From Deltaproteobacteria bacterium (GTDB lineage Bacteria > Desulfobacterota > Dissulfuribacteria > Dissulfuribacterales > QOAL01): DNA of 64,000 nt. This document shows positions 51,211 to 61,138 of this stretch, in pieces. The stretch's first letter is position 1; every line of letters starts with the position of its first letter. The notes below the pieces were generated by a model that made no database searches, was not told the origin of the DNA, and worked only from the letters and a program-made list of their open reading frames with translations. A program made the position numbers and the translations under genes. The stretch covers positions 1 through 64,000 of the forward strand of contig JALWNK010000063.1 in assembly GCA_026995935.1 (NCBI GenBank). The letters run 5' to 3'.

Positions 51211-51719
51211 CCTCCCCGGATCTTGTGCCAGTTGCGGAAGGCATCAAGGTGATACCTGGCGCAAACACTTTTTTGATGCAGTTTGACAAGATTATTAACT
51301 GGAGCCGTACCGGTTCCATCTGGCCGGTGACCTTCGGCCTTGCCTGATGCGCCATTGAAATGATGGCTGCTGGAAGCAGCCACCACGATTTGGACCGCTT
51401 TGGAATCATCTTCCGGGCGAGTCCAAGACAGTCCGACGCCATGATAGTGGCAGGCACTGTCACACAAAAGATGGCACCCGTTGTCCGCAGGGTTTACGAC
51501 CAGATGCCAGAACCCAGATACGTCATTGCCATGGGTAGTTGCGCCTGCAGTGGCGGCGTATTCAAAACCTATCATACCGTTCAGGGCGTCGACGAGTTTT
51601 TGCCTGTGGATGTATATGTCCCAGGTTGCCCGCCGAGGCCCGAAGCTCTGCTGGAAGGCTTTATTCAACTCCAGCAGAAGATGATGAAGGAGGAGATGAG
51701 GTGGAGCCGCTGGAGATAG
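51198..51719 (+). CDS. nuoB: NADH-quinone oxidoreductase subunit B, candidate selenoprotein (in-frame TGA at 51345-51347 read as Sec)
   Basis: GTG 51198 after AGGAGG. Conceptual translation ...[89 protein letters not shown]...[18 protein letters not shown] occupies the first Cys of the canonical GLACCAIEMM motif. SECIS-like hairpin follows. Confidence 0.92.
51364..51382 (+). promoter_or_regulatory. candidate bacterial SECIS element (nuoB mRNA)
   Basis: TGGCTGCT [GGA] AGCAGCCA: perfect 8-bp stem, G first and second in the 3-nt loop; 24 nt lie between TGA and the loop G. Confidence 0.8.
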
Positions 51720-52285
51720 CAAACAGACTCAAGGAGAGGTTCCCGGAACAGGTCCTCGAAGTTACTGAATGTCGTGACCAGGTAGGCATCATAGTAAAGA
51801 AGGACAGGATAGTAGAGATGCTGCGCTGGTTACACGATGACCCTTCCATGCAGCTTGATCACCTGGCTGATCTGTGTGGTGTGGACTACCTGGGTAAAAA
51901 AGATGTGCGCTTCGAGGTGGTTTACAACCTCTATTCCATTCCTCTCAGACACCGTATCCGGATACGTGCACAGGTGCCTGAGGATGACTGTCAGATAGAG
52001 TCGGTAACCTCCATCTGGATGGGCGCAGACTGGCATGAAAGGGAATGCTTTGATCTTTTTGGCATTACCTTTAACAACCATCCTGACATGAGAAGGGTAC
52101 TGCTTCCAGAGGACTGGGAAGGCTACCCCCTCAGAAAGGATTACCCATTGGATGGTGGCGGCAAGAACTGGAGGGGATATGACGAGGTGTTGGAAAAGTC
52201 CAAGAGGTTGAGGAAGTTTGACTTCTACGGACAGTACCAGGATCCTACGAAAAGCACAGGGTTAGAAGAAGATGCCAGAAAATAA
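51701..52285 (+). CDS. nuoC: NADH-quinone oxidoreductase subunit C
   Basis: GTG at 51701 after [48 protein letters not shown]. Confidence 0.95.
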   Translation: MEPLEIANRLKERFPEQVLEVTECRDQVGIIVKKDRIVEMLRWLHDDPSMQLDHLADLCGVDYLGKKDVRFEVVYNLYSIPLRHRIRIRAQVPEDDCQIESVTSIWMGADWHERECFDLFGITFNNHPDMRRVLLPEDWEGYPLRKDYPLDGGGKNWRGYDEVLEKSKRLRKFDFYGQYQDPTKSTGLEEDARK

Positions 52286-53495
52286 AGCCGAATCAAAAGA
52301 GATCGTCAGGGAGGAAGTTGCCTACGAGCCTTACACCATTGCCATGGGGCCGCAGCACCCTGCGACCCACGGGGTGCTCAAGCTGGATCTGGAGCTTGAC
52401 GGTGAAACTATTTTGAACTGTAAGCCCACTGTTGGATTTCTCCACAGGGGGGTTGAAAAGCTTGCTGAAAATCTCTCATATGCCCAGACGCTGCCTCTTA
52501 CTGACCGGTTGGACTACATTGCTTCAATGGCCAACAATGTGGCCTACAGTATCGCCGTTGAAAAGCTTCTGGGAATAGAGGTCCCCATGAGGGCCAAATA
52601 CATCAGGACCATAGTCATGGAGATGGCGAGGCTAACAGGTCACCTGCTGTGGCTTGCAACCCACGCCCTCGATATAGGGGCCATGACGGTTTTCCTGTAC
52701 TGCTTCAGGGAGAGGGAGAATCTCCTGGACATGTTCGAGGAGATATGCGGTGCCCGTTTGACAACAAGCTATACATGCGTTGGTGGTGTCAGACAGGATG
52801 TAACCGGCCATTTCCTGGAAGCCTTGCACGCCTTCACGGATGATTTTCCTTCCAAGATAGCAGAGTATGAAACCCTTATTGACAAGAACCGTATCTGGCT
52901 AAAGAGGACACAGGGAGTTGGAATTGTATCTGCGAAGGATGCGGTGAGCCTTGGGCTTACAGGGCCAACACTTAGGGGGTCTGGTGTCGATTATGATGTG
53001 CGCAAGCACATGCCTTATGACGCCTATCCCTATGTGGATTTTGAGGTTCCAATAGGTTCAAAGGGCGACGTGTACGACAGGTACCGCTGCCGTATGGAGG
53101 AGATGCATCAGTCCAATTCCATCATCAGGCAGTGTATAGAGGCACTTCCCACAGGGCCGATTCGTTCGCCTGATGCGCCAGACATCGTTATGCCATATGG
53201 CGAGCAAAAAAGGGTAGCGGCAGACGCGACCTTTGCTTCCGGTGTCATAAAGCTCATGAAGGACAACGAGCATTACATTGACGGAGATGTCTATGTGTCC
53301 GCTGAGGTACCCAAGGGAGAGCTGGGATTCTACTTCGTCAGTGACGGCAGAGGCGTACCCTACAGGATGCACATAAGGTCCCCGTCTTATATCCATATTG
53401 GCGCGTTGCCTTTCTTGTGCAAGGGCCAGATGGTGGCAGATGTAATAGCAATAATAGGTAGTGTGGACGTAGTTTTGGGAGAGTGTGACAGATAA
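52272..53495 (+). CDS. nuoD: NADH-quinone oxidoreductase subunit D
   Basis: [46 protein letters not shown]-terminus. Confidence 0.97.
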   Translation: MPENKAESKEIVREEVAYEPYTIAMGPQHPATHGVLKLDLELDGETILNCKPTVGFLHRGVEKLAENLSYAQTLPLTDRLDYIASMANNVAYSIAVEKLLGIEVPMRAKYIRTIVMEMARLTGHLLWLATHALDIGAMTVFLYCFRERENLLDMFEEICGARLTTSYTCVGGVRQDVTGHFLEALHAFTDDFPSKIAEYETLIDKNRIWLKRTQGVGIVSAKDAVSLGLTGPTLRGSGVDYDVRKHMPYDAYPYVDFEVPIGSKGDVYDRYRCRMEEMHQSNSIIRQCIEALPTGPIRSPDAPDIVMPYGEQKRVAADATFASGVIKLMKDNEHYIDGDVYVSAEVPKGELGFYFVSDGRGVPYRMHIRSPSYIHIGALPFLCKGQMVADVIAIIGSVDVVLGECDR

Positions 53496-53509
53496 GGATT
53501 GGGGGATAA

Positions 53510-54478
53510 ATGGAACTGTTATGGATCCTCATTAAAATCTTGATTGTCTTCGCGGTGGTGATGTTTCACGTGATGTACGCCACCTACTTCGAACGCAAGG
53601 TTATCGGCCATATGCAGGTGCGTATGGGGCCCATGAGGGTAGGGCCGCACGGCATACTTCAGCCTATAGCAGATGGCCTCAAGTTGTTCTTTAAGGAAGA
53701 CATTATTCCGACTGTGGCAGACAGAAAGGTCTTCTATGCGGCGCCCCTCATATGCCTGATTTCGGCACTAAGTGCCGTAGCGGTGGTGCCGTTTTTTGAA
53801 GGCTTTGCCATAGCCAACATCAATATTGGAATACTTTACATCTTTGCCATGAGTTCTCTGGCATCATACGGTGTGGTGCTGGCTGGCTGGTCTTCAAACT
53901 CCAAGTATTCGTTTCTTGGAGGTCTTCGCTCATCGGCCCAGGTCATAAGCTACGAGGTAGCCATGGGGTTGAGTCTCGTTGGTGTTATGATGCTATCTGG
54001 CTCCTTGAATCTGACAGATATAGTTCATGCCCAGATGAAGAGCCCTTTCAAGATTTACCTCATACCACAGATCATAGGTTTCTTCGTCTTTGTCATTGCC
54101 ATGTTCGCCGAGACCAACCGTACCCCCTTTGACCTGCCAGAGGCGGAGTCGGAGCTTGTGGCAGGCTACTGTACAGAATACAGCGGTATGCGCTTCGCCC
54201 TGTTCTTCATGGCGGAATACATTGGCATGATCGTCATGTCATGCCTTGCGGTTGTCTGTTTTCTCGGTGGCTGGAGCGGACCTTTTGACGTGCCAGGAAT
54301 ACCGTTTTTCTGGTTCCTCATAAAGGTCTACTTCTTCATCTTCGTTTACTACTGGGTCAGGGCCACTCTTCCCCGTTACAGGTACGATCAGCTTATGGCC
54401 CTTGGCTGGAAGGTGTTAATCCCACTTGCCCTGTTGAATATCGTGCTGACAGGGATAATTAAGTCCATGTTTGGGTAA
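53510..54478 (+). CDS. nuoH: NADH-quinone oxidoreductase subunit H
   Basis: FERKVIGHMQVRMGPMRVGPHGILQPIADGLKLFFKED; ETNRTPFDLPEAESELVAGY. Confidence 0.97.
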   Translation: MELLWILIKILIVFAVVMFHVMYATYFERKVIGHMQVRMGPMRVGPHGILQPIADGLKLFFKEDIIPTVADRKVFYAAPLICLISALSAVAVVPFFEGFAIANINIGILYIFAMSSLASYGVVLAGWSSNSKYSFLGGLRSSAQVISYEVAMGLSLVGVMMLSGSLNLTDIVHAQMKSPFKIYLIPQIIGFFVFVIAMFAETNRTPFDLPEAESELVAGYCTEYSGMRFALFFMAEYIGMIVMSCLAVVCFLGGWSGPFDVPGIPFFWFLIKVYFFIFVYYWVRATLPRYRYDQLMALGWKVLIPLALLNIVLTGIIKSMFG

Positions 54479-54492
54479 TCAGGCGGGTTGCT

Positions 54493-55134
54493 ATGAAAAT
54501 TCAATACGATACAAAGAAGAATCTAGCCGAGCGCATATTTTTGCTGGAGATTTTAAAGGGGCTTGGACTTACCTTGAAAAGGCTTTTTTCCAAGTCTGTT
54601 ACCATCCAGTATCCCAAGGAACGAAAGGAGCTTTTTCCCGGATTCAGGGGCAAGCATGCCCTCATCAGGGATCCCAAAACCCAGGATACAAGGTGTGTGG
54701 CGTGTATGAGGTGTGCCACAGTGTGCCCTGCAAGGTGCATATCCATAAGATTCTCCGTGGATGAGAAGACACGGGCCAGGAAGGTGGAGTCTTACGAGAT
54801 AGATGCACTGCGCTGCATATTCTGCGGTTACTGTGAGGAGGTATGCCCTGTAAATGCAGTGGTTCTTACCGAAGAGTACGAGTACTCCAATTACACCAGG
54901 GAACCATTTCACTTTGACATGGAAAGACTCCTTAAGAATTGGGATGAATTTTTGGAGAAAAACAAGGTGGATCCAGACCAATACAGGAATCCGTTTCTCA
55001 GGCCCAGGGGATTGTCTATTGGAGATCTTCCTGTGGGTAAGCGTATAGACGTGCCTGAGGAATGGACCCTTGAGGGCCAGGTAATCTGGAAGGACGGCAA
55101 GGCCGTGTCTGCCAAGGATGCCGTTTCTGAATAG
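54493..55134 (+). CDS. nuoI: NADH-quinone oxidoreductase subunit I
   Basis: CVACMRCATVCPARC; CIFCGYCEEVCPVNAV. Confidence 0.96.
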   Translation: MKIQYDTKKNLAERIFLLEILKGLGLTLKRLFSKSVTIQYPKERKELFPGFRGKHALIRDPKTQDTRCVACMRCATVCPARCISIRFSVDEKTRARKVESYEIDALRCIFCGYCEEVCPVNAVVLTEEYEYSNYTREPFHFDMERLLKNWDEFLEKNKVDPDQYRNPFLRPRGLSIGDLPVGKRIDVPEEWTLEGQVIWKDGKAVSAKDAVSE

Positions 55135-55144
55135 GGAGGGATAA

Positions 55145-55660
55145 ATGGTTCAGCTGTTATTCTTTTATTTTGCCTTGGTTGTGATTGGACTGGGTCTGCG
55201 CATTGTAACCTGCAAGAACCCGGTTCACTCAGTGCTCTTAATGCTGGTCTTGTTCTTTCACATGGCAGGCTTTTACCTGTTGCTGAATGCTGAATTTCTG
55301 GCAGCGGTGCAGGTGATCGTCTATGCGGGAGCCATACTGGTGCTGTATCTGTTCGTGCTGTTTCTGGTTAATCTCAGGGAAGAGGTCAAGATGAGCCCCT
55401 TTATCGAAAAGGGCAAGTGGCTGGGAATCGTTGGGGCTGTAGCGCTTTTCATCACCTTTTTGAGGGGGGTCATGAACTTCACCCTTGGGCCTCATGGAAA
55501 GTACACCATAGAGAAGGTCCAGCAGCTTACCCATACCAAGGCCATGGGAGAGGCAATCTATACAACTTACATACTGCCATTTGAGATCGCAGGAATATTA
55601 CTGCTTGTGGCTGTTATCGGCGGGCTGGCCTTGGCCAGGAAGGAAAACAAGGGGGCATAA
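55145..55660 (+). CDS. nuoJ: NADH-quinone oxidoreductase subunit J
   Basis: NPVHSVLLMLVLFFHMAGFYLLLNAEFLAAVQVIVYAGAILVLYLFVLFLVNL. Confidence 0.96.
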   Translation: MVQLLFFYFALVVIGLGLRIVTCKNPVHSVLLMLVLFFHMAGFYLLLNAEFLAAVQVIVYAGAILVLYLFVLFLVNLREEVKMSPFIEKGKWLGIVGAVALFITFLRGVMNFTLGPHGKYTIEKVQQLTHTKAMGEAIYTTYILPFEIAGILLLVAVIGGLALARKENKGA

Positions 55661-55661
55661 A

Positions 55662-55964
55662 ATGGTCCATTTAAGCTGGTATTTAACCGTATCAGCCATG
55701 CTGTTCTGCATTGGAGTCTTCGGGTTTCTAACAAGGCGGAACATCATAATGATGCTGTTATCCATAGAGCTCATGCTTAACTCGGTAAACCTGAATCTTG
55801 CTGCCATGAGTCACTACATGGAAGACCTTAGGGGTCAGGTCATGGTCTTCTTTATAATTGCCGTTGCAGCGGCCGAGGCGGCAATAGGGCTGGGCATAGT
55901 AGTCACCCTGTTTAGAAATTACCGTTCAGTCCATACTGAAGACATAACTAAGCTGAAAGGATGA
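55662..55964 (+). CDS. nuoK: NADH-quinone oxidoreductase subunit K
   Basis: FLTRRNIIMMLLSIELMLNSVNLNLAAMS; AAEAAIGLGIVV; start trimmed to 55662. Confidence 0.96.
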   Translation: MVHLSWYLTVSAMLFCIGVFGFLTRRNIIMMLLSIELMLNSVNLNLAAMSHYMEDLRGQVMVFFIIAVAAAEAAIGLGIVVTLFRNYRSVHTEDITKLKG

Positions 55965-55971
55965 GGTAGAG

Positions 55972-57891
55972 ATGAATATTCCCACTTATTTACTCGTAAT
56001 TCCGTTTCTGCCCCTGGCTTCCTTTATATTTACCTTACTTCTTGGGAAAAGGCTGGGAGACAAGGCGCACTGGCCGCCTATAATAGCCGTACTTATATCC
56101 TTCCTGTGTGCCTGTTATGCCTTTGATCAGGTGCTTCATGGCAACCACGTAAACGCGGATCTCTATACCTGGTTTGCCTCTGCCAAGTTCAAGGCGTCGG
56201 TTGGGTTTCTGCTGGATGAGCTTACTGCAGTAATGCTCATAGTGGTGACCTCCATCAGCAGCCTTGTTCACATCTATTCCGTGGGCTACATGCACGATGA
56301 TCCTGGCTATTACAGGTTCTTCTCCTATCTCAGTCTCTTTACCTTTTCGATGCTCATGCTGGTTCTGGGTAACAACTTCCTGCAGCTATACTTTGGCTGG
56401 GAAGCGGTTGGCCTTTCATCATACCTGCTCATCGGTTTCTGGTACCATAAGAAGTCTGCGTCTGATGCTGGAAAGAAGGCCTTCATTGTGAACAGGTTTG
56501 GAGACTTTGGGTTTGGTCTCGGAATAATGGTGGTCTTCCTTGTTTTCGGCTCTGTTCACTACGATACGGTATTTGCACATGTCCATGATGTTGTGGGGCA
56601 TACCTTCAACTTCATGGGCTTTAATTTCGACGTCATAAGCCTCATGGCAATACTTTTGTTCTGCGGCGCAGTTGGTAAGTCGGCACAGATTCCACTTCAT
56701 GTATGGTTGCCAGATGCCATGGAGGGCCCCACGCCAGTCAGCGCCCTCATCCATGCCGCCACCATGGTTACTGCAGGTGTCTTTCTGGTTGCAAGGTGTA
56801 ATCCCATCTTCAGCCTGTCTCCTGCTGCAATGAACCTTGTAACAATCATAGGTGCGCTGACATGCTTCTTTGCTGCGACCATCGCACTGGTACAGGTGGA
56901 CATAAAGAGGGTCATCGCATATTCCACAGTGAGTCAGCTGGCATACATGTTCATAGGTTGCGGCGTCGGAGCCTACGGGACTGGTATTTTTCACCTTTAT
57001 ACCCACGCCTATTTCAAGGCACTTCTCTTTCTAGGTGCTGGTAGCGTAATTCACGCAATGAGTGACGAGCAGGATATTAGAAAGATGGGAGGCCTCAAGA
57101 AGTATCTGCCAGTGACCTACTTTACCTTCCTGATGGCATCGCTTTCCATATCTGGAATTCCGCCCTTTGCCGGTTTTTTCAGTAAAGACCAGATACTTGC
57201 AGAGGCGTTTGCTTCCCACGTGGCTGCTGGAAAGTTTGCCTGGTTCGTTGGAACGGTTGTAGCGGCCATGACAGCCTTTTATTCCTTCAGGCTCATATTC
57301 CTCACCTTTCACGGGGAGTTCAGGGGAACAGAGGAACAGAGAAAGCACCTGCACGAATCTCCCCTTACCATGACCATACCCCTGACACTTCTTGCCCTGG
57401 GAGCCCTTGCTGCAGGCTGGGTAGGTGTTCCAGAGGTGCTTGGAGGGGAAAATGGCTGGGCACATTTCCTTGCCCCAGTTGTTGGACACCCGGAAGTTCA
57501 TTTGAGTGAATTCACGGAGTGGGTGCTTATGACCATTTCCGTGGCGGCAGGTATTGGAGGAATATACCTGGCATACGTCATGTACATGGTCAAGCCTGAG
57601 ATTCCGGTTGAGCTTGCCCGTAAACATCCAAAGCTGTATGACACCCTTTTCAATAAGTACTACGTGGACGAGTTTTACAACGCCACCATAGTCGAACCCA
57701 CCATTACCTGCGGAAGAAAGATACTCAGGGGCATAACGGATGGAAAGATAATAGAGGGGGTTGTCAATGGTGTTCCAGGTTTAATCGGCAAGTTCAGTCA
57801 CGTACTTGCAAAACTCCAAAACGGAAGAGTCCAGCACTATGGCGGAGTGATGGCTGTTGGTGCCTTTATTCTTCTTTGGATATTCATGTAA
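55972..57891 (+). CDS. nuoL: NADH-quinone oxidoreductase subunit L
   Basis: FGWEAVGLSSYLLIGFW; HVWLPDAMEGPTPVSALIHAATMVTAGVFLVAR. Confidence 0.97.
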   Translation: MNIPTYLLVIPFLPLASFIFTLLLGKRLGDKAHWPPIIAVLISFLCACYAFDQVLHGNHVNADLYTWFASAKFKASVGFLLDELTAVMLIVVTSISSLVHIYSVGYMHDDPGYYRFFSYLSLFTFSMLMLVLGNNFLQLYFGWEAVGLSSYLLIGFWYHKKSASDAGKKAFIVNRFGDFGFGLGIMVVFLVFGSVHYDTVFAHVHDVVGHTFNFMGFNFDVISLMAILLFCGAVGKSAQIPLHVWLPDAMEGPTPVSALIHAATMVTAGVFLVARCNPIFSLSPAAMNLVTIIGALTCFFAATIALVQVDIKRVIAYSTVSQLAYMFIGCGVGAYGTGIFHLYTHAYFKALLFLGAGSVIHAMSDEQDIRKMGGLKKYLPVTYFTFLMASLSISGIPPFAGFFSKDQILAEAFASHVAAGKFAWFVGTVVAAMTAFYSFRLIFLTFHGEFRGTEEQRKHLHESPLTMTIPLTLLALGALAAGWVGVPEVLGGENGWAHFLAPVVGHPEVHLSEFTEWVLMTISVAAGIGGIYLAYVMYMVKPEIPVELARKHPKLYDTLFNKYYVDEFYNATIVEPTITCGRKILRGITDGKIIEGVVNGVPGLIGKFSHVLAKLQNGRVQHYGGVMAVGAFILLWIFM

Positions 57892-57912
57892 CCAAGGGGA
57901 GGAATAGCGAAC

Positions 57913-59454
57913 ATGGATTACGGATTTCCAATACTTAGTTCCCTGATTTTCCTGCCGATTATCGGGGCAGCGGCACTGCTTTTCATACCGCGTTCAAACG
58001 AAGACGATGTCAGGCGCATGGCGCTACTTATAACCATAGTGGAGTTTCTGCTCTCACTTCCCCTATGGTTTCAGTTCGACAAGTCTTCCCACCTCATGCA
58101 GTTTGTGGAAAAGCACCCCTGGATTCCAGCGTGGAATGTCAACTACTACCTGGGCATTGATGGAATCAGCATACTCTTTGTGCTTCTTTCCACCCTCATC
58201 ACAATTTTGTGTGTGCTTGTTTCATGGACTGCAATTACAGACAAGGTCAAGGAGTTTTTTGCGGCCTTGCTCTTCCTGGAAGGCGCCATGATCGGGGTGT
58301 TCTGTTCCCTTGACTTTTTCCTCTTTTACATATTCTGGGAGGCCATGCTTATTCCCATGTACCTGATAATAGGTGTATGGGGTGGGCCCGGCAGGCTGTA
58401 CGCTGCCATAAAGTTCTTTCTCTACACCCTGGTGGGAAGTGTCTTGATGCTGGTTGGAATAATCACACTCTACTATCATGGGGGGCACACCTTTGATATC
58501 CTCAAGCTTTCTGCCAACACCTACCCCTTGAAGCTTCAGATGATTCTGTTCTGGGCATTCTTTGCGGCCTTTGCGGTCAAGGTCCCCATGTGGCCTGTTC
58601 ATACATGGCTGCCTGACGCCCACACCGAGGCCCCTGCGGCAGGCTCTGTCATCCTTGCCGGGATCCTCATCAAGATGGGGGCTTACGGATTCCTCAGATT
58701 CTCCATGCCCATGTTTCCCCAGGCAACCCAGGCCATGATGGTGCCCATGCTGATACTTTCCATAATCGCAATAGTTTACGGGGCAGTTATCTGCCTTGGG
58801 CAGGACGATATGAAGCGTCTCATTGCCTACAGCTCCGTAAGCCACATGGGTTTTGTAACCCTTGGAATGTTCGCGCTCAATTATCAGGGGCTTGAAGGAG
58901 CGATTCTTCAGATGGTCAATCACGGAGTCGTAACAGGCGCTCTCTTTCTTTCCATAGGTATCATTTATGAACAGACACATACCAGGGAGATTGCAGACTA
59001 TGGCGGCTTGGCCTCCCTTACTCCAATTTTTGCTGGATTTTTCATGGTCTTTACCATGGCAGCCGTAGGTCTTCCCGGTCTTAACGGGTTTATTGGCGAA
59101 TTTCTCATAATCCTGGGTGGATTCGCCACTAAGACCTGGGCTGGTTTTTTCGCTGCAACTGGAATCATCATAGGCGCAGGTTATATGCTCTGGCTCTATC
59201 AGCGAGTCTTTTTCATGGAAAAGAACCCAAAGATGGTCTCGCTTGGGCTTCGTGACTTGAACTGCAGGGAATTTATCACCCTTCTACCCATGCTGCTTCT
59301 CATATTCTGGATTGGAATTTATCCCAACACCTTTTTGAGCTACATGCATGCCTCTGTTGCCCACTTGCTGCAACAGGTCCATGCGTCAACGGGAAGTGTC
59401 CAGGCTAATACCAATGCCATAGTAGAATGTGCGCTTCGATTCATAGGAGGCTAG
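57913..59454 (+). CDS. nuoM: NADH-quinone oxidoreductase subunit M
   Basis: FFLFYIFWEAMLIPMYLIIGVWG; HTWLPDAHTEAPAAGSVILAGILIKMGAYG. Confidence 0.97.
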   Translation: MDYGFPILSSLIFLPIIGAAALLFIPRSNEDDVRRMALLITIVEFLLSLPLWFQFDKSSHLMQFVEKHPWIPAWNVNYYLGIDGISILFVLLSTLITILCVLVSWTAITDKVKEFFAALLFLEGAMIGVFCSLDFFLFYIFWEAMLIPMYLIIGVWGGPGRLYAAIKFFLYTLVGSVLMLVGIITLYYHGGHTFDILKLSANTYPLKLQMILFWAFFAAFAVKVPMWPVHTWLPDAHTEAPAAGSVILAGILIKMGAYGFLRFSMPMFPQATQAMMVPMLILSIIAIVYGAVICLGQDDMKRLIAYSSVSHMGFVTLGMFALNYQGLEGAILQMVNHGVVTGALFLSIGIIYEQTHTREIADYGGLASLTPIFAGFFMVFTMAAVGLPGLNGFIGEFLIILGGFATKTWAGFFAATGIIIGAGYMLWLYQRVFFMEKNPKMVSLGLRDLNCREFITLLPMLLLIFWIGIYPNTFLSYMHASVAHLLQQVHASTGSVQANTNAIVECALRFIGG

Positions 59455-59461
59455 TAAAGAC

Positions 59462-60901
59462 ATGGTTACAGGATTTTCTTTACCAATCATTGCACCCCTA
59501 GGGCCTGAAATTTTTCTCGCAGTCATCGGCTGCGCAGTGATACTTGCCGATATCATCTGGAATGAGCAGCGATACGTCGTCCCCATAGTGGCAATGGCAG
59601 GTGCTGCTGCCACTGTTATCATGGTGTTAAAGGCCTCGGGCATCTCTTTTTCCGGGATGTACACCGTTGATTCCTACAGTGCCTTTTTCAAGATCGTGTG
59701 CCTCCTGGGGCTCATGTTGGCCATCCTCATGTCTCTGCGTCACTTGGACATAATGGGTGTCAAAAGGGTAGGTGAGTACTACAGCCTCATGGTCTTCTCC
59801 TGTGTAGGCATGATGATAATGGCCTCCGCAACCGATCTCATTGTGCTTTACCTGGGACTCGAGTTGATGGCCCTTAGTGTCTACTGTCTTGTAGGGCTTT
59901 TAAAGACCGATCCCAGAGCGTCAGAGGCAGCCATGAAGTATCTGCTTCTTGGTGCCTTTGCCTCTTGTCTCCTTCTATTTGGCATGTCCTATCTTTATGG
60001 TACAACTGGAACCACCGATATGGCTCAGATTTCAAAGGCAATGGCCCAGGGCAAGCTTAGTGGTAATCCTGCCTTCATGATGGGGCTTGGCCTGGTGGTA
60101 ATTGCATTCTGTTTCAAGGTTGCCGCAGCACCTTTTCATATGTGGACCCCTGACGCCTATGAAGGTGCCATGACGCCTGTTACCGCCTTCATGTCCGTTG
60201 GGCCAAAGGCCGCAGGCTTTGCAGCCCTTGGCAGGGTCCTTATGGAGGCCTTTCCAAACGCCCATTCCGACTGGATGACTGCCCTTATAATCATGGCATT
60301 TCTCACCATAGCCATTGGTAACATAACGGCCCTTTGCCAGACATCCATCAAAAGGATGCTTGCCTACTCATCCATTGCCCATGCAGGTTACGCACTCATA
60401 GGCTTTTTGCCAGGCACAGCGGAAGGTGCCTCAGCTACCATGAACTATCTCTTTATCTATCTCTTTATGAACATGGGGGCCTTTGCAGTGATAATTCTCT
60501 TGCAGTACAAGGGGCTTGTTGGTGAGGCCCTGGAAGACTACAAGGGCCTTGCAAAGACGCACCCAGTGGCGGCAGGCCTTATGCTTGTATTCATGTTTTC
60601 CCTTACAGGAATCCCCCCAACGGCCGGCTTTATTGGCAAGTTCAATCTCTTCATGGCAGCACTCCATGCAGGTTACACATGGATAGTTATATTTGCCGTA
60701 CTCTTTAGCGCAATTTCTGCATACTTTTACCTTAGGGTCATCATGCTAATGTACATGTACGAGCCAGAAAGAGAGATGAAACTTGCTCCCTCAGGTGCCC
60801 TTTCAGCGGTCCTGGCCATAGCCCTCACAGGCGTTATTCTCCTTGGTTGCTATCCAAACGGCATTCTTTCCTATGCATCAAAGGCCATAATGGGACACTA
60901 A
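59462..60901 (+). CDS. nuoN: NADH-quinone oxidoreductase subunit N
   Basis: LYLGLELMALSVYCLVGL; FHMWTPDAYEGAMTPVTAFMSVGPKAAGFAAL. Confidence 0.97.
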   Translation: MVTGFSLPIIAPLGPEIFLAVIGCAVILADIIWNEQRYVVPIVAMAGAAATVIMVLKASGISFSGMYTVDSYSAFFKIVCLLGLMLAILMSLRHLDIMGVKRVGEYYSLMVFSCVGMMIMASATDLIVLYLGLELMALSVYCLVGLLKTDPRASEAAMKYLLLGAFASCLLLFGMSYLYGTTGTTDMAQISKAMAQGKLSGNPAFMMGLGLVVIAFCFKVAAAPFHMWTPDAYEGAMTPVTAFMSVGPKAAGFAALGRVLMEAFPNAHSDWMTALIIMAFLTIAIGNITALCQTSIKRMLAYSSIAHAGYALIGFLPGTAEGASATMNYLFIYLFMNMGAFAVIILLQYKGLVGEALEDYKGLAKTHPVAAGLMLVFMFSLTGIPPTAGFIGKFNLFMAALHAGYTWIVIFAVLFSAISAYFYLRVIMLMYMYEPEREMKLAPSGALSAVLAIALTGVILLGCYPNGILSYASKAIMGH

Positions 60902-60932
60902 TTTTCTACAACAGACGCCTCCTTTGTTTTGT

Positions 60933-60966
60933 AAGGCGCCTTGGGTCACTCCAGGGCGCCTTTTTT
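60933..60966 (+). terminator. rho-independent terminator after nuoN
   Basis: AAGGCGCC ... GGCGCCTT 8-bp stem followed by TTTTTT. Confidence 0.85.
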
Positions 60967-61138
60967 AGTCTTTGGATGTCTGTAAAATTTTTTTGAATCG
61001 GACTATTCTGTAAGTCAATGAAAGATACATGTCAAAAAAAAGAGCAGATAAACTGACATGGATTTTGCAATGAATCGCTTTTGAATAAGGAGAAACATAA
61101 TATCAGTCAATAGTTGAAATGTTCAAATTGGAGGCCTT

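Noticed and set aside
51345-51347. nuoB as a plain nonsense pseudogene or sequencing error
   Set aside because: Not fully excluded, but the precise Cys position, strong hairpin at SECIS distance, intact operon and a second independent case make Sec the better explanation.
51360-51719. Short 119-aa NuoB starting at ATG 51360
   Set aside because: Would lack the N-terminus and the tandem-Cys motif; the same-frame upstream sequence from 51198 encodes the canonical NuoB N-terminus with its own RBS.
55962-55964. Other TGA stops (nuoK, dnaB, treT, psiE-like gene) as further Sec codons
   Set aside because: They lie at natural C-termini, are followed by another in-frame stop within a short distance or by the next gene, and interrupt no recognised homology.
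56419-57006. Minus-strand ORFs through the nuo operon (also 57031-57627, 58222-58980)
   Set aside because: Antisense to conserved complex I genes; no independent support.
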